Assembly: GCF_050003625.1 (NCBI RefSeq) | Contig: NC_134399.1 | Location: 224,620,975-224,684,974, forward strand | DNA: 64,000 nucleotides | Reading direction: 5' to 3' | DNA from: Haematobia irritans | Taxonomy: Eukaryota; Arthropoda; Insecta; Diptera; Muscidae | In this document: one piece after another, positions 11,871 to 21,892 of the stretch | Numbering within the stretch: position 1 is the stretch's first letter | Layout: every line of letters starts with the position of its first letter | Program-made: the position numbers and the translations under genes | The notes under the pieces: model-generated | The model's database searches: none | The model's input: the letters and a program-made list of their open reading frames with translations, nothing else | What the model was told of the DNA's origin: nothing

Positions 11871-12206
11871 CCACCATGGTGCAATGGTTAGCATGCCTGC
11901 CTTGTATACACAAGATCGTGGGTTCCATTCCTGCTTCGACCAAACGCCAAAAAGTTTTTCAGCGGTGGATTATCCCACCTCAGTAATGCTGGTGACATTT
12001 CTGAGGGTTTCAAAGCTTCTCTAAGTGATTCCACTGCAATGTGGAACGCCGTTCGGACTCCGCTATACAAAGGAGGTCCCTTGTCATTGAGCTTAACATG
12101 GAATCGGGCAGCACTCAGTGATAAGAGAGAAGTTCACCAATGTGGTATCATAATGGACAGAATAGTCTAAGTGAGCCTGATACATCGGGTGCCACCTAAC
12201 CTAACC
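11871..12206 (+). mobile_element. tRNA-derived SINE (inside DINE-A)
   Basis: Starts with a tRNA-like head: an A-box-like 'tggttagcatgcc', an anticodon-arm-like 'gccttgtatacacaagat', and a B-box 'gtgggttccattcctg' close to GGTTCRANYCC. The body follows ('ttttcagcggtggattatcc', 'aatgtggaacgccgttcgga', 'aagtgagcctgatacatcgg'), ending in a 'gccacctaacctaacc' tail. Flanking 'ccacca' is a possible target duplication. Transcription by RNA polymerase III is expected for such elements. Copies also occur at 22.81, 29.50 and 34.18 kb. Confidence 0.85.
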
Positions 12207-13311
12207 ACCACGTACCAAATTTCAACCAGATCGCATGAATTTTGCTTCTCGATAAGGCAAAAGGAAGTCAAATCTGGGGTTCGGTTTATATGGAGGCTAT
12301 ATATAATTATGGAGTGATATCAACCAATTCCTCCATGGTTGTTGGATACCATATACTAACATCACGTACCAAATTTCAACCGAATCGGATGAATTTTGCT
12401 CTTCCAAGGGGCTCCGGAGGTTAAATCTGGGGATCGGTTTATATGGGGGCTATATATAATTATGGATCGATATGGACCAATTTATGCATGGTCAGTAGAG
12501 ACCACATACTAACACCATGTACCAAATTTCAGACCGATCAGATGAAATTTGCTTGTCTTAGAGTGCGGAGCCAAACACCATGTACCAAATTTCAGCCCGA
12601 TCAGATGAAATTTGCTTGTCTTAGAGTGCGGAGCCAAATCGGGGGATCGGTTTATATGGGGGCTATATATAATTTGGATCAATGTGAACCAATTTTTGCA
12701 GAGTTGTTAGAGACCATATACTTACAGCATATACAAAATTTCAGCTGGATCGGATGAAATTTGTTTCTCTTAGAGGCTCCGCAAGCCAAATCGGTGGATC
12801 GGCTTATCTGGGGGCTATATATAATTATGGACCGATATGGACCAAATTTTGCACCGTTGTTAGAGACCATATACTTACAGCACGTACAAAATTTCAGCTG
12901 GATCGGATGAAACTTGTTTCTCTTAGAGGCTCCGCAAGTCAAATCGGTGGACCGGTTTATATGGGGGATATATATAATTATGGACCGATATGGACAAAAT
13001 TTTGCATGATTGTTAGAGATCATATGCTGACACCATGTACCAAATTTCAGCTGGATCGGATGAAATTTGCTTCTCCAAATTTGGGGTCCATTTATATGGG
13101 GGCTATACGTAAAGTTTCAAGTCAATAGCTTGTTTCGTTCGGAAGTTAGCGTGATTTCAACAGACGGACGGACGGACGGACGGACATGCTCAGATCGACT
13201 CAGAATTTCACCATGACCCAGAATATATATACTTAATGGGGTCTTAGAGCAATATTTCGATTTGTTACAAACGGAATGACAAAGTTAATATACCCCCATC
13301 CTATGGTGGAG

Positions 13312-14219
13312 TACAGGTGGAAAACTATCGATAGCACTATCGGCACTATCGATTGTTGGGCACTATCGAGCTACTATCGATAGCAGCCAGACATTTTCGA
13401 TAGTACTATCGATAGTTAGTCGATAGTTTGGCTTTCACATCACCAAATATTCTCCTTTTTTGTGACGTCTGCTGCAGCATTAAAAGGAATGGATCGCTTT
13501 CTCCAAAAAGGTGTAATATTTACTTTTAAAGTAGTTCTGAGTTTTGACTATGTGTTGAATTTCAGCTAAACTTCGGAGCTCCATGACAATCAGTGAGTCG
13601 ACCATGTCAGGCATGTGATTACAACAGCACAGACTCAGAGAAAGATTTGGCTACCGAGAGAAAAAAGAAAAATAAAATATTACAAGTATGGAAATATTTT
13701 AAAAGGTCAGAGGACAAACAATTTTCAAAGTGCCTTAATTGCGGAAAGGAGTATAAAACGAGCAGAAACACATCGAATTTTCACGACCTTCTAAAATGAT
13801 ACCATTCTGGCTTTGAAATTCTAGCCTCTGATTCCAGCTATTTCGGCGGATACTGCCAATATTGCACCGACAAGCAGAAGTTGTAGATCGTCAATACATT
13901 CAGTAGCTTCTTACTTTCAAAGAGCCGTTTTGTACGACACAAGCATCCCTGCAACAAAGCGGGACAAATTGTTTTCGACAGGCGAAAAATGTTAACATTA
14001 TTTTATTTTTAAACCAAACCTTTTGGATCAAATAACTTTAATATCGTAAAATATTCATATTAAAATATTAAACAAATTTTAAATACGAACCAAATATGTA
14101 TATTATTGTGGACGATACTATCGTCGAATATCGATAGTACTATCGTCAACTATCGATGGTTGTGAAAGTACTATCGTCGACTATCGATGGCGCCGACTAT
14201 CGATAGTTCTCCACCTCTA
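13312..14219 (+). mobile_element. hAT-type element with TATCGATA arrays and a BED-finger remnant
   Basis: A 908-bp insertion into the head of DINE-A, flanked by a perfect 8-bp direct repeat TGGTGGAG (13304-13311 and 14220-14227). Terminal inverted repeats are imperfect: TACAGGTGGAAAACTATCG on the left against TAGAGGTGGAGAACTATCG from the right. 8-bp duplications and TAGNG-like tips are hAT hallmarks. The subterminal regions carry exact TATCGATA at 13326, 13375, 13407, 14129 and 14198, plus near matches. The interior holds a BED zinc-finger-like frame but no catalytic domain, so it is a deletion derivative. Confidence 0.85.
13593..13799 (+). pseudogene. BED-type zinc finger fragment of a hAT transposase
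   Basis: A 68-codon frame containing 'ILQVWKYFKR', 'FSKCLNCGKEY' and 'TSRNTSNFHDLL'. An aromatic-rich WxxF start, a Cys-x2-Cys pair and a 'NTSNxxxHL'-like helix are the signature of BED fingers in hAT transposases. A TGA then interrupts the helix just before 'YH', so the finger is cut at its last ligand. Only about 60 further codons of doubtful coding sequence follow. The Lys-rich N-terminus (TERKKKNK) fits a DNA-binding or nuclear region. Confidence 0.65.
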
Positions 14220-14237
14220 TGGTGGAGGGTATAAAAA

Positions 14238-14971
14238 CCGTGTTATCGATTTTGAGGCCCAATTATTGCTTGCTTCATGAGGCCTATTTTAATGTTATGC
14301 CAACATCTCTTACTCCTACTGGATTTATGTTCATGAGGATATGCATGTGTTTGTGTATGTACAGAGGAGTATCCCCCAGCCTGATGTTTTCGGTCAAAAA
14401 GGGTACAAGTTTGGGGATTAGAGGATTTTTATTTTTGAAGAAAATTATTGTTGTCATCTTATTTTCTGCTGTGTGGCCTGCTGATAACCATTTTTATTAC
14501 ATTTTATTAATACTCGTACCCAATCCATTGCCTGTATTTTTTACTACTTGATCATCATCATCATCATCATTAAAAATTGTTGGCAGGCAATATTTTCATT
14601 GATGGGATTTATATTGATTGTATTATAACGAAATAGCATTTTAGATGAGCAAATACTGGCCATTGCCTTTTCAAATGAAATTAAAAATTCTCTTATTTGT
14701 GATAGCAAATGCGTGTGAGTGTGTGTATTAGATTGTGGGATTAGCAATCTCACTAATAATTTTGGCAAAGGATCAAATATTTTGAAATTAATGAAATTAA
14801 ATTGCTTACTTTACTTAGACATAGGTTTTCTTTGAGAATATTTAATATGTGTCATTAACTTTTTTTTTGCAAAAAGCTAATTTAATAGAATTATCGTGCT
14901 ATGGTATACGTTTTATCAAAAAAAAAAAAGAAAGAAAAAGCAGATAAAGTTTGGACGAAAAAAGTTAAATA
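14238..14971. other. Low-copy stretch with an ATC microsatellite
   Basis: Contains (ATC)n near 14553-14570, a GT-rich run near 14708-14730 and an A11 run near 14921. No gene or repeat family was recognised. Confidence 0.45.
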
Positions 14972-15074
14972 CACCCAAAAAAAGGAACTCCAAATGACAC
15001 TAAAGCCAATTTAATTCTATTTTAGTTCATGCGATTATTATGTGTTGAGAAAGTTTTCATGACTTTAATATTTG

Positions 15075-17093
15075 TATACCCTCCACCATAGGATGGGGGT
15101 ATATTAACTTTGTCATTCCGTTTGTAACACATCGAAATATTGCTCTAAGACCCCATAAAGTATATATATTCTGGGTCGTGGTGAAATTCTGAGTCGATCT
15201 AAGCATGTCCGTCCGTCTGTCCGTCCGTCCGTCCGTCCGTCTGTCCGTCTGTCCGGCTGTCCGTCCGTCTGTGGAAATCACGCTAACTTCCGAACGAAAC
15301 AAGCTATCGACTTGATACTTGGCACAAGTAGTTGTTATTGATGTAGGTCGGATGGTATTGAAAATGGGCCATATCGGACCACGTTTACGTATAGCCCCCA
15401 TATAAACCGATCCCCAAATTTGGCTTGGGGAGCCTCCCGGAGCAGCAAAATTCGTCCGATCCGGTTGAAATTTGGTACGTGGTCTTAGTATACGGTATCT
15501 AACAACCATACAAAAATTGGTACATATCGGTCCATAATTATATATAGCCCCCATATAAACCGATCCCCAGATTTGACCTCCGGAGACTTTTGGAGGGGCA
15601 AAATTCATCCGATCCGGTTGAAATTTGGTAGCTGATGTTAGTATACGACCTCTAACATAATTATATATAGCTCCCATATAAACCGATCCCCAGATTTGAC
15701 CACCGGAGCCTCTTGGAGGAGCAAAATTCATCCGATCCGGTTGAAATTTAGTACGTGGTCTTAGTATACGGTTTTTAACAACCATGCAAAAATTGGTCCA
15801 TATCGGTCCATAATTATATATAGCCCCCATATAAACCGATCCCCAGATTTGACCTCCGGAGCCTGTTGGAAGAGCAAAATTCATCCGATCCAGTTGACAT
15901 TTGGTACATGGTGTTAGTATATGGTCTCTAACAACCATGCAAAAATTGGTCCATATCGGTCCATAATTATATATAGTTCCCATATAAACCGTCCCCAGAT
16001 TTGACGTCCGGAACCTCTTGGAGGAGCAAAAGTCATCCGATACGGTTGAAATTTGGTACATTTTGTCAATATATGGCCTCTAACAGCCATGTAAAAATTG
16101 GTCCATATCGGTCTTTAGTTATATATAGCCGATGACTTATTACACAAAAATTGGTCCATATCGCCAAAAATAATCTACCAAAACTTTATTTCCATAGAAA
16201 ATTTTGTCAAATTTTATTACTATAGAAAGTTTTGTTAAAATTTCATTTCTATAGAAAGTTTTGTCAAAAGTTTATTTCTATACAAATGTTTGTCAAAATT
16301 TTATTTCCATAGAAAATTTTGTCAAAATTTTATTTCTATAGAAAATTTTGTAATCTACCAAAACTTTATTTCCATAGAAAATTTTGTCAAATTTTATTAC
16401 TATAGAAAGTTTTGTTAAAATTTCATTGCTATAGAAAGTTTTGTCAAAAGTTTATTTCTATAGAAATGTTTGTCAAAATTTTATTCTATAGAAAATTTTG
16501 TAAAGAATTTATTTCTGTAGAAAATTTTGTCAACATTTTATTTCTATACAAAATTTTGTCAAAATTTCATTTCTATACAAAATTTTGTCAACATTTTATT
16601 TCTATAGAAATTTTTGTCAAAATTGTATTGCTATAGAAAATTTTGTCAACATTTTACTTCCATAGAAAATTTTGTCAACATTTTATTTCTATAGAAAATT
16701 TTGTCAAGTTTTTATTTCTATAGAAAATTTTGTCAAATTTTTATTTCTATAGAAAATTTTGTCAAAATTTTATTTCTATAGAAAATTTTGTCAAGGTGTC
16801 ATTTCTATAGAAAATTTTGTCAAAATTTTATTTCTATAGAAAATTTTGTCAAACTAGATTATATACGTATTTAATCGGCCTTTTTTTGTTTAATATATAC
16901 CCAGTATGGGCTAACTTACAATTTAGAAGACAGTGTTAAAAAGTTTTACGATACCTTGCCATCGGCAAGTGTTATCGCAACCCAAGTAATTCGATTGTGG
17001 ATGACAGCCTTTAGTAGAAGTTCCTACGCAATCCATGGTGGAGGGTACATAAGATTCGGCCTGGCCGAACTTACGGCCGCATTTACTTGTTTT
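15075..17093 (+). mobile_element. DINE-A copy 2 (long form)
   Basis: A complete-looking element. Head 'tataccctccaccatagg'; 'tatatatattctgggtcg' and 'gagtcgatctaagcatg'; a GTCC/GTCT microsatellite at 15207-15272; 'cttccgaacgaaacaagc'; copies of the 153-bp internal repeat (15390-16060), one shortened; a 29-bp minisatellite (16190-16855); and the 3' end 'caatccatggtggagggtac', hairpin-forming 'ttcggcctggccgaac', 'ttacttgtttt'. The order matches INE-1: head, tatata block, GTCY microsatellite. The minus-strand 334-codon frame at 15057-16061 is an accident of the 153-bp period. Near-identical to copy 6 at 37.74 kb. Confidence 0.82.
16190..16860 (+). repeat. 29-bp minisatellite inside DINE-A copy 2
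   Basis: About 22 imperfect copies of a 29-bp unit built around 'tttctatagaaaattttgtc'. The unit core TTTCTATAGAAA is a perfect 12-bp palindrome. A second run of the same array (from 'taatctaccaaaactttat') begins near 16349, so the array itself contains a larger internal duplication. Confidence 0.85.
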
Positions 17094-17545
17094 ATTTATG
17101 TTCGTTAAATTAACCAAACAAGGGGGGGAATTATACATAAATGAAGCATAAAAATTTAATAAGGTCCTATCAAAATGTTGTACAATTTACAAATTTTATT
17201 TGTAAATTTACTAATAAAATTTGTAAATTTCACCATTTCTTGAACTTCGTATGGCACTAAATGCAATTTTGAACACCAATTTTTTCCTTCAAACTACGAA
17301 GGTTTCTTTAACAAGTAAAAAACAAAAAATAATTATTTCTAATAAATTTTCTTGAATTTGTCTAAAAATTTTCTAAAATTAACCAACATTTTCCTTCCCC
17401 GTGGGCTCACTGTTTTCGAGTGTATGAGGTTTTCCATTCCAACTCCTTACAAATTCCCGAACATCAATTGATTTAAAACAAAAAGGTCAGAAGATGGGTC
17501 TTGCTCTTACTAAACAATTAATCACCGTTATTTTAAAGTGCACTG

Positions 17546-17985
17546 AAAAAAAATTTGACCTAATATGGAAGATTATGCACCCTAAATTTTAGGACACGCA
17601 GTTTACGCAATACGAGTATTAAGAGCAAATTTCTTTAAAATAATGAAATTTTAATTACACCAAAGTTTCTAAGCATTGAATCAAATATTTTTTTCACTAA
17701 ATTTAGGACACTAATCTTATACATTTTGTATGTCTTTCAACTAAGGAAAATGTTCTTTAAAATAAATAAAAATAAAAAGATTTAAAGAAATCGTTTTTAA
17801 ACTTTTAAGATAAAAACGTTTCAAACATAGGCTAAGATTTATTTTGAGGATTTTGCATTTTGGGTTTAAAGTTTTTGTGGAATTAGGAAAACATTTTCTA
17901 CTTTGAAGTATCGGAAAAAGTGAATGAAATCTCCATAAATGAGATCTGTATCTAAATTTCAATTTTATCGATCCTACACTGAAAA
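17546..17985 (+). mobile_element. MITE H-like relic
   Basis: Begins CACTGAAAAAAAATTTG and carries diverged H blocks ('ttttaggacacgcagtttac', 'ctttaaaataatgaaatttta', 'aaacataggctaagattta', 'aaatgagatctgtatctaa'). It ends near 'cctacactgaaaaaa'. Non-coding. Confidence 0.6.
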
Positions 17986-18042
17986 AACATGAACCCAACA
18001 GAAAGAAAATGATTGGTTACTTTTTGGAAAATATAGATAATT

Positions 18043-18483
18043 CGTTTTGTTTTGTTATTGTTATTGTTGGTTTTGTTATTGTTGGCGTTGTTGTTGTTTT
18101 TTATTTCAGCTTAAATCCATGCATTGACTAAACTACAAGTGTAGCTTAACCAATAGAGGAAAAGAATGTTTGTCAAATTTATTTGGGCAAAGCCCTATAG
18201 ACTGCAAGATGTTTGGATGGACGCACGTTTCGGAATTACCACATTCCTCATCAGCATCCTATACTTGCAGCAAAACTATCAACCAATTATCAGAATAAAT
18301 TCAGGCAGTTCATTAAACCCAACAATGAACCACACTTGAACCTTCCGAAAAAAGGTTTTGCATGATAGCCGGCTTATGCCGAAATAAATTCGTACAAACA
18401 TATCTATTTTCCTATGTCACTGTCAAATCATCGATTTGAGTGCAGTTGGATGGGTTTATTTTGAGCGTCCTTTCACTTTTTTC
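18043..18483 (-). mobile_element. Penelope-type terminal repeat unit, copy 1
   Basis: A roughly 440-bp unit beginning 'ttcgttttgttttgttattg' (plus strand) and containing 'cagcttaaatccatgcattg', 'caagtgtagcttaacc', and the hammerhead segment followed by 'gccgaaataaattcgtac'. The same opening recurs at 18484, so two units lie head to tail, the arrangement of Penelope-like pseudo-LTRs. The family assignment rests on the embedded hammerhead with a tiny stem III, typical of Penelope-like elements. No reverse transcriptase or GIY-YIG sequence is present. Confidence 0.6.
18202..18270 (-). ncRNA. Hammerhead ribozyme (type I, short stem III)
   Basis: Read on the minus strand, all catalytic-core elements are in order. 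Outer stem I is CTGCAAG (18270-18264) with CTTGCAG (18208-18202). Inner stem I is GGATG (18259-18255) with CATCC (18219-18215). The core is CTGATGA (18254-18248), then stem II GGAAT/ATTCC (18247-18243 with 18236-18232) around a 6-nt loop, then GAAA (18231-18228). Stem III is only A-C-G with C-G-U closing a 2-nt loop. Predicted cleavage follows the C of GTC at 18220. Such a minimal stem III is known from Penelope-like elements, where tandem units allow dimeric folding. The match to the universal core looks complete. Confidence 0.88.
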
Positions 18484-18538
18484 ATTCGTTTTGTTTTGTT
18501 ATTGTTGGTTTTGTTCTTTAAGCATTGTTGTTGTTTTT

Positions 18539-20790
18539 ATACAACTTTGTCATTCGGTTTGTAACACATCGAAATATTGCTCTAAGACCCCATAAAGTAT
18601 ATATATTCTGGGTCGTGGTGAAATTCTGAGTCGATCTGAGCATGTCCGTCCGTCCGTCCGTCCGTCCGTCCGTCCGTCCGTCTGTTGAAATCACGCTAAC
18701 TTCCGAACGAAACAAGTTATCGACTTGAAACTTGGCACAAGTAGTTGTTATTGATGTAGGTCGGATAGTATTGCAAATGGGCCATATCGGTCCACTTTTA
18801 CGTATAGCCCCCATATAAACGGACCCCCAAATTTGGCTTGTGATTGTTCTAAGAGAAGCAAATTTTATCCGATCCGGCTGAAATTTGGTACATGGTGTTA
18901 GTATACGGTCTCTAACAACCATGCAAAAATTGGTCCATATCGGTCCACTTTTACGTATAGCCCCCATATAAACGGACCCCCAAATTTGGCTTGCGATTGC
19001 TCTAAGAGAAGCAAATTTCATCCGATCCGTCTGAAATTTGGTACATGGTGCTAGTATATGGTCTCTAACAAGCATGTAAAAATTGGTCCATATCGGTCCA
19101 TAATTATATATAACCCCCATATAAACCGATCCCCAGATTTGAACTCCGGAGCCTCTTAGAGGAGCAAAATTCATCCGATCCGGTTGAAATTTGGTACGTG
19201 GTGTTAGTATATGGTCTCTAACAACCATGCAAAAATTGGTCCATATCGGTCCATAATTATATATAGCCCCGATATAAACCGATTCCCAGATTTGGTTTGC
19301 GGATCTTCTAAGAGAAGCAAATTTCATCCGATCCGGCTGAAATTTCGTACATGATATTAGTATATAGTCTCTAAGAACCATTCAAAAATTGGTACATATC
19401 AGTCCATAATTATATATAGCCCCTATATAAACCGATCCCCAGATTTGAACAATCTAGCAAAATTTGTCGAAATTTTATTCCTATAGAAAATTTTGTCAAA
19501 TTTTATTTCTATAGAAAATTTTGGCAAAGTTTTATTTCTGTAGAAAATGTTGTCAAAATTTTAAATCTTTTGAAAATTTAGTAAAAATTTTATTTCTATA
19601 GAAAATTTTGTCAAAACTTTATTTCTACAGAAAATTTTGTTAAAATCGTATTTCTATAGAAAATTTTGTCCAAATTTTACTTCTATAGAAAATGTTGTCA
19701 AAATTTTATCTCTATAGAAAATTTTGTCAAACTTAATTATATACGTGTTTAATCGGCCATTTTAAGTTTAATATATACCACGTATGGACTAAGTGGTATA
19801 TATAACGGTATTAGGAAGTTTTAAGCATAGCTTGGGAATAATGATTAGTAATCTTAATGATTAGCAATTGGATTAGAAATTGTATTTGGTTGAAAAATTG
19901 ATTAATTATGATTAGTTAGCCATTTTTGACGATTACTAATTGATTAGATTAGAAATAATCAAAAATCTAATCACAATTAGTGACGATTAGCATTTCTAAT
20001 CAAATCTAATCAAAACTAATCAAAAAATAATTGATTAGATTTCTTAATAATTTTTGATTAGATTTGATTAGATCAACTATTTTTTACTATTTTTGTGAAA
20101 AAAAAGTATTTATTTATCATATTTGTTGCTATATTTACATAATATAACAGTTTTTGAATATTGTATAAAATTGCATACGTTGCACCCTGTTCTTTAAATA
20201 AACTCTAGACATTAGACTTCTTTAATACCAACTTTTCAAAAGAAAAGTCTGACAATGAATTTCGTCTTGGAGTATGATGATGCCTGAAGAGCTGAACCTA
20301 AAAGGCTCTGGATGACTTCTGAGTATTTTATATTATGTAAATATAGCAACAAATATGACAAATAAATATTTTCTTTTCACAAAAATAATTAAAAATAGTT
20401 GATCTAATCAAATCTAATCAAAAAATATTTAGAAATCTAATCAATTATTTTTTTGATTACTTTTGATTAGATTTGATTAGAAATGCTAATCGTCACTAAT
20501 TGTGATTAGATTTTTGATTATTTCTAATCTAATCAATTAGTAATCTGAAATTTGTATCTAAATTCAATTCTAATGATTAAATTATTTTATTTCTCTAATC
20601 GTAATGATTTCTAATTGTAATCGAAATTCCCAAGCTATGGTTTTAAGATACCTTGTCACCGGCAAAAGTTACCGCAACCCAAGTAATTCGATTGTGGATG
20701 ACAGTCTTCAGTAGAAGTTTCTACGCAATCCATGGTGGAGGGTACATAATCTTCGGCCTGGCCGAACTTAGGGCCGTATATACTTGTTTT
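18539..20790 (+). mobile_element. DINE-A copy 3, split by a foldback element
   Basis: Lacks the usual 'ccctccaccatagg' tip and starts at 'acaactttgtcattcgg'. It continues through the GTCC microsatellite (18643-18682), several 153-bp units (18780-19440), a short 29-bp minisatellite (19460-19730) and the usual 3' end ('ccatggtggagggtacata', 'tacttgtttt'). A hAT-type foldback element interrupts it at 19826-20639. The minus-strand frame 18518-19381 is a repeat artefact. Confidence 0.8.
19826..20639. mobile_element. hAT-type foldback element with GATTAG arrays
   Basis: An 814-bp insertion flanked by a perfect 8-bp duplication GTTTTAAG (19818-19825 and 20640-20647). The tips CATAGCTTGGGAAT and ATTCCCAAGCTATG are perfect inverted repeats. 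Beyond them, roughly 300-bp arms on each side are inverted copies made largely of GATTAG/CTAATC repeats, for example 'aatctaatcacaattagtga' on the left against its complement near 20490. A short unrelated centre (about 20150-20330) has no frame. The whole could fold into one long hairpin. Confidence 0.85.
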
Positions 20791-20909
20791 ATTTCAGCTT
20801 AAAACCATGCATTGACTAAACTACAAGTGTAGCTTAACCAACAGGGGAAAGAGTGTTTGTCAAATTTATTTGGGCAAAGCCATATAGACTGCAAGATGGT
20901 TGGATGGAC

Positions 20910-20951
20910 GCACGTTTCGTCCATCCTCATCAGAGGATGGACGAAACGTGC
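20910..20951. repeat. 19-bp perfect inverted repeat from duplicated hammerhead pieces
   Basis: Arms 20910-20928 and 20933-20951 are perfect complements around the 4-nt loop ATCA. The arms contain the ribozyme substrings GTTTCG and CATCCTC, so the hairpin arose from inverted duplication of the hammerhead region. It replaces the functional fold of the unit-2 ribozyme. Confidence 0.85.
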
Positions 20952-21009
20952 TCCATCCTCATCAGAGGATCCGAAACGTGCGTCCAATTTTTAGACAATT
21001 TTAACTACA

Positions 21010-21523
21010 CTCAAAAAAAAGTGAACTCTCTATTTCACTAAAGCCAATTTAACTTTATTTTAGTTCATGGAATTATTATGTTTGGAGAAAGTTTCCTTTA
21101 CTCTAATAATTTTTTGCGTACGTTAGTTAAATTAACTATAACCGAGGAAAAAAATATACTCAAATGAAGCATAAAGATTATCTAAATTCGTGTCTTCCAC
21201 AAAATAGTTCAGAATTTCTTTAAATTGGTAAATTTTACCAAAAATGCGTCCATCATGAACTTCGTATGTTACTAAAGACATTCTTGCAATTTTGAACTCC
21301 AAGTTTTTCCTTCAAACTACAAAATTTTCTTTAACAAGTGAAAAAACTTAGTTATGTCCAATAAATTTTCTTGAATTTGTCGAAAAATATTTACTTATTT
21401 TTATGACATCGGCGTGATGCCAACGTTTGTAATACTGTTTAGTTAAAATTTTCTACAAATATTAAAATTTTTCTAAAATTAACAGAAAATTTTCTCCCTG
21501 ATGGGTTCACTGTTTTTTCAGTG
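21010..21523 (+). mobile_element. MITE G copy 2 (intact)
   Basis: A 514-bp element from CACTCAAAAAAAAGTG to CACTGTTTTTTCAGTG with TA on both flanks (21008-21009 and 21524-21525). Landmarks are 'ctaaagccaatttaacttta', 'ttgcgtacgttagttaaatt', 'gcataaagattatctaaatt' and 'ccttcaaactacaaaatttt'. No coding frame. It serves as the reference for the split copies at 14.97 and 21.52 kb. Confidence 0.85.
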
Positions 21524-21892
21524 TAAACAGTATTACAAACGCGGATTTCACAACAATATCACAAAAATAAGTAAATCTTTTTCGACACATTCAAGAAAAT
21601 GTTGTCCAAATTCATAACAAATTTCGACAAAATTTCACTTGTTAAAAAAATTTTATAGTTTGAAAGAAACAAATTGGAGTTCAAATTACAAGAACGTCTT
21701 TCGTGCCATAGTTAAATGTATATATTTAAAGAAATAATGAACTATTTTATGAGAAGAACAAATTTAGTATATCTTTATGCTTCATTCACTGAAAAAAATA
21801 TTGTCGTAAGGTCAACGATTTCATGTCTTTAAAATACGAATGCAAAGTTTGCTTAGCATAGAAGACGAATTTCTCTAATATAACAGGTTGGC

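Larger units (their letters stand above)
10650..14237 (-). mobile_element. DINE-A copy 1, interrupted by three insertions
   Basis: A reverse-orientation member of the main DINE-1-like family. Its 3' terminus is at 10650 (aacaagtatatacggccgta, GC-rich hairpin 'gttcggccaggccgaat', 'accatggattgcgtagaaac'). Its head is at 13140-14237: 'ttcggaagttagcgtgattt', a GACG microsatellite, 'tatatatactt', and 'cccatcctatggtggag', which continues as 'ggtataaaaa' after the hAT insertion. In between are copies of the 153-bp internal repeat. Inserted into it are MITE E copy 2, a SINE and a hAT element. Splitting of the repeat text at each insertion gives clear host/insert boundaries. Confidence 0.8.
14972..17422 (+). 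mobile_element. MITE G copy 1, split by DINE-A
   Basis: Outer pieces 14972-15074 and 17094-17422 belong to one element: it starts CACCCAAAAAAAGG and ends CTGTTTTCGAGTG, with TA flanks on both sides (14970-14971 and 17423-17424). Landmarks are 'cactaaagccaattta', 'gttcat(g)gcgattattatgt', 'aacttcgtatggcactaaa' and 'tccttcaaactacga'. Intact copy 2 at 21010-21523 shows the uninterrupted order. DINE-A copy 2 occupies the gap. Confidence 0.82.
18484..21000 (-). mobile_element. Penelope-type terminal repeat unit, copy 2, split by DINE-A
   Basis: Pieces 18484-18538 and 20791-21000 together repeat the text of copy 1 (opening T/G-rich tract, then 'atttcagcttaaaaccatgc', 'caagtgtagcttaacc', 'ggatggacgcacgtttcg'). 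DINE-A copy 3 sits between 'gttgttgttttt' and 'atttcagctt' with no visible target duplication, as expected for Helitron-type insertion. The hammerhead here is rearranged: stem II is lost and core pieces are duplicated in inverted order. Confidence 0.6.

Noticed and set aside
15057..16061. A 334-codon repetitive minus-strand frame as a real repeat protein
   Set aside because: It runs through DINE-A noncoding repeats and the GTCC microsatellite, and equivalents at 18518 and 37864 have the same origin. It is kept only as a testable oddity, not as a gene.
16190..16860. A CRISPR-like array of short regular repeats
   Set aside because: The unit is a contiguous 29-bp minisatellite with no unique spacers, in a eukaryotic transposon.
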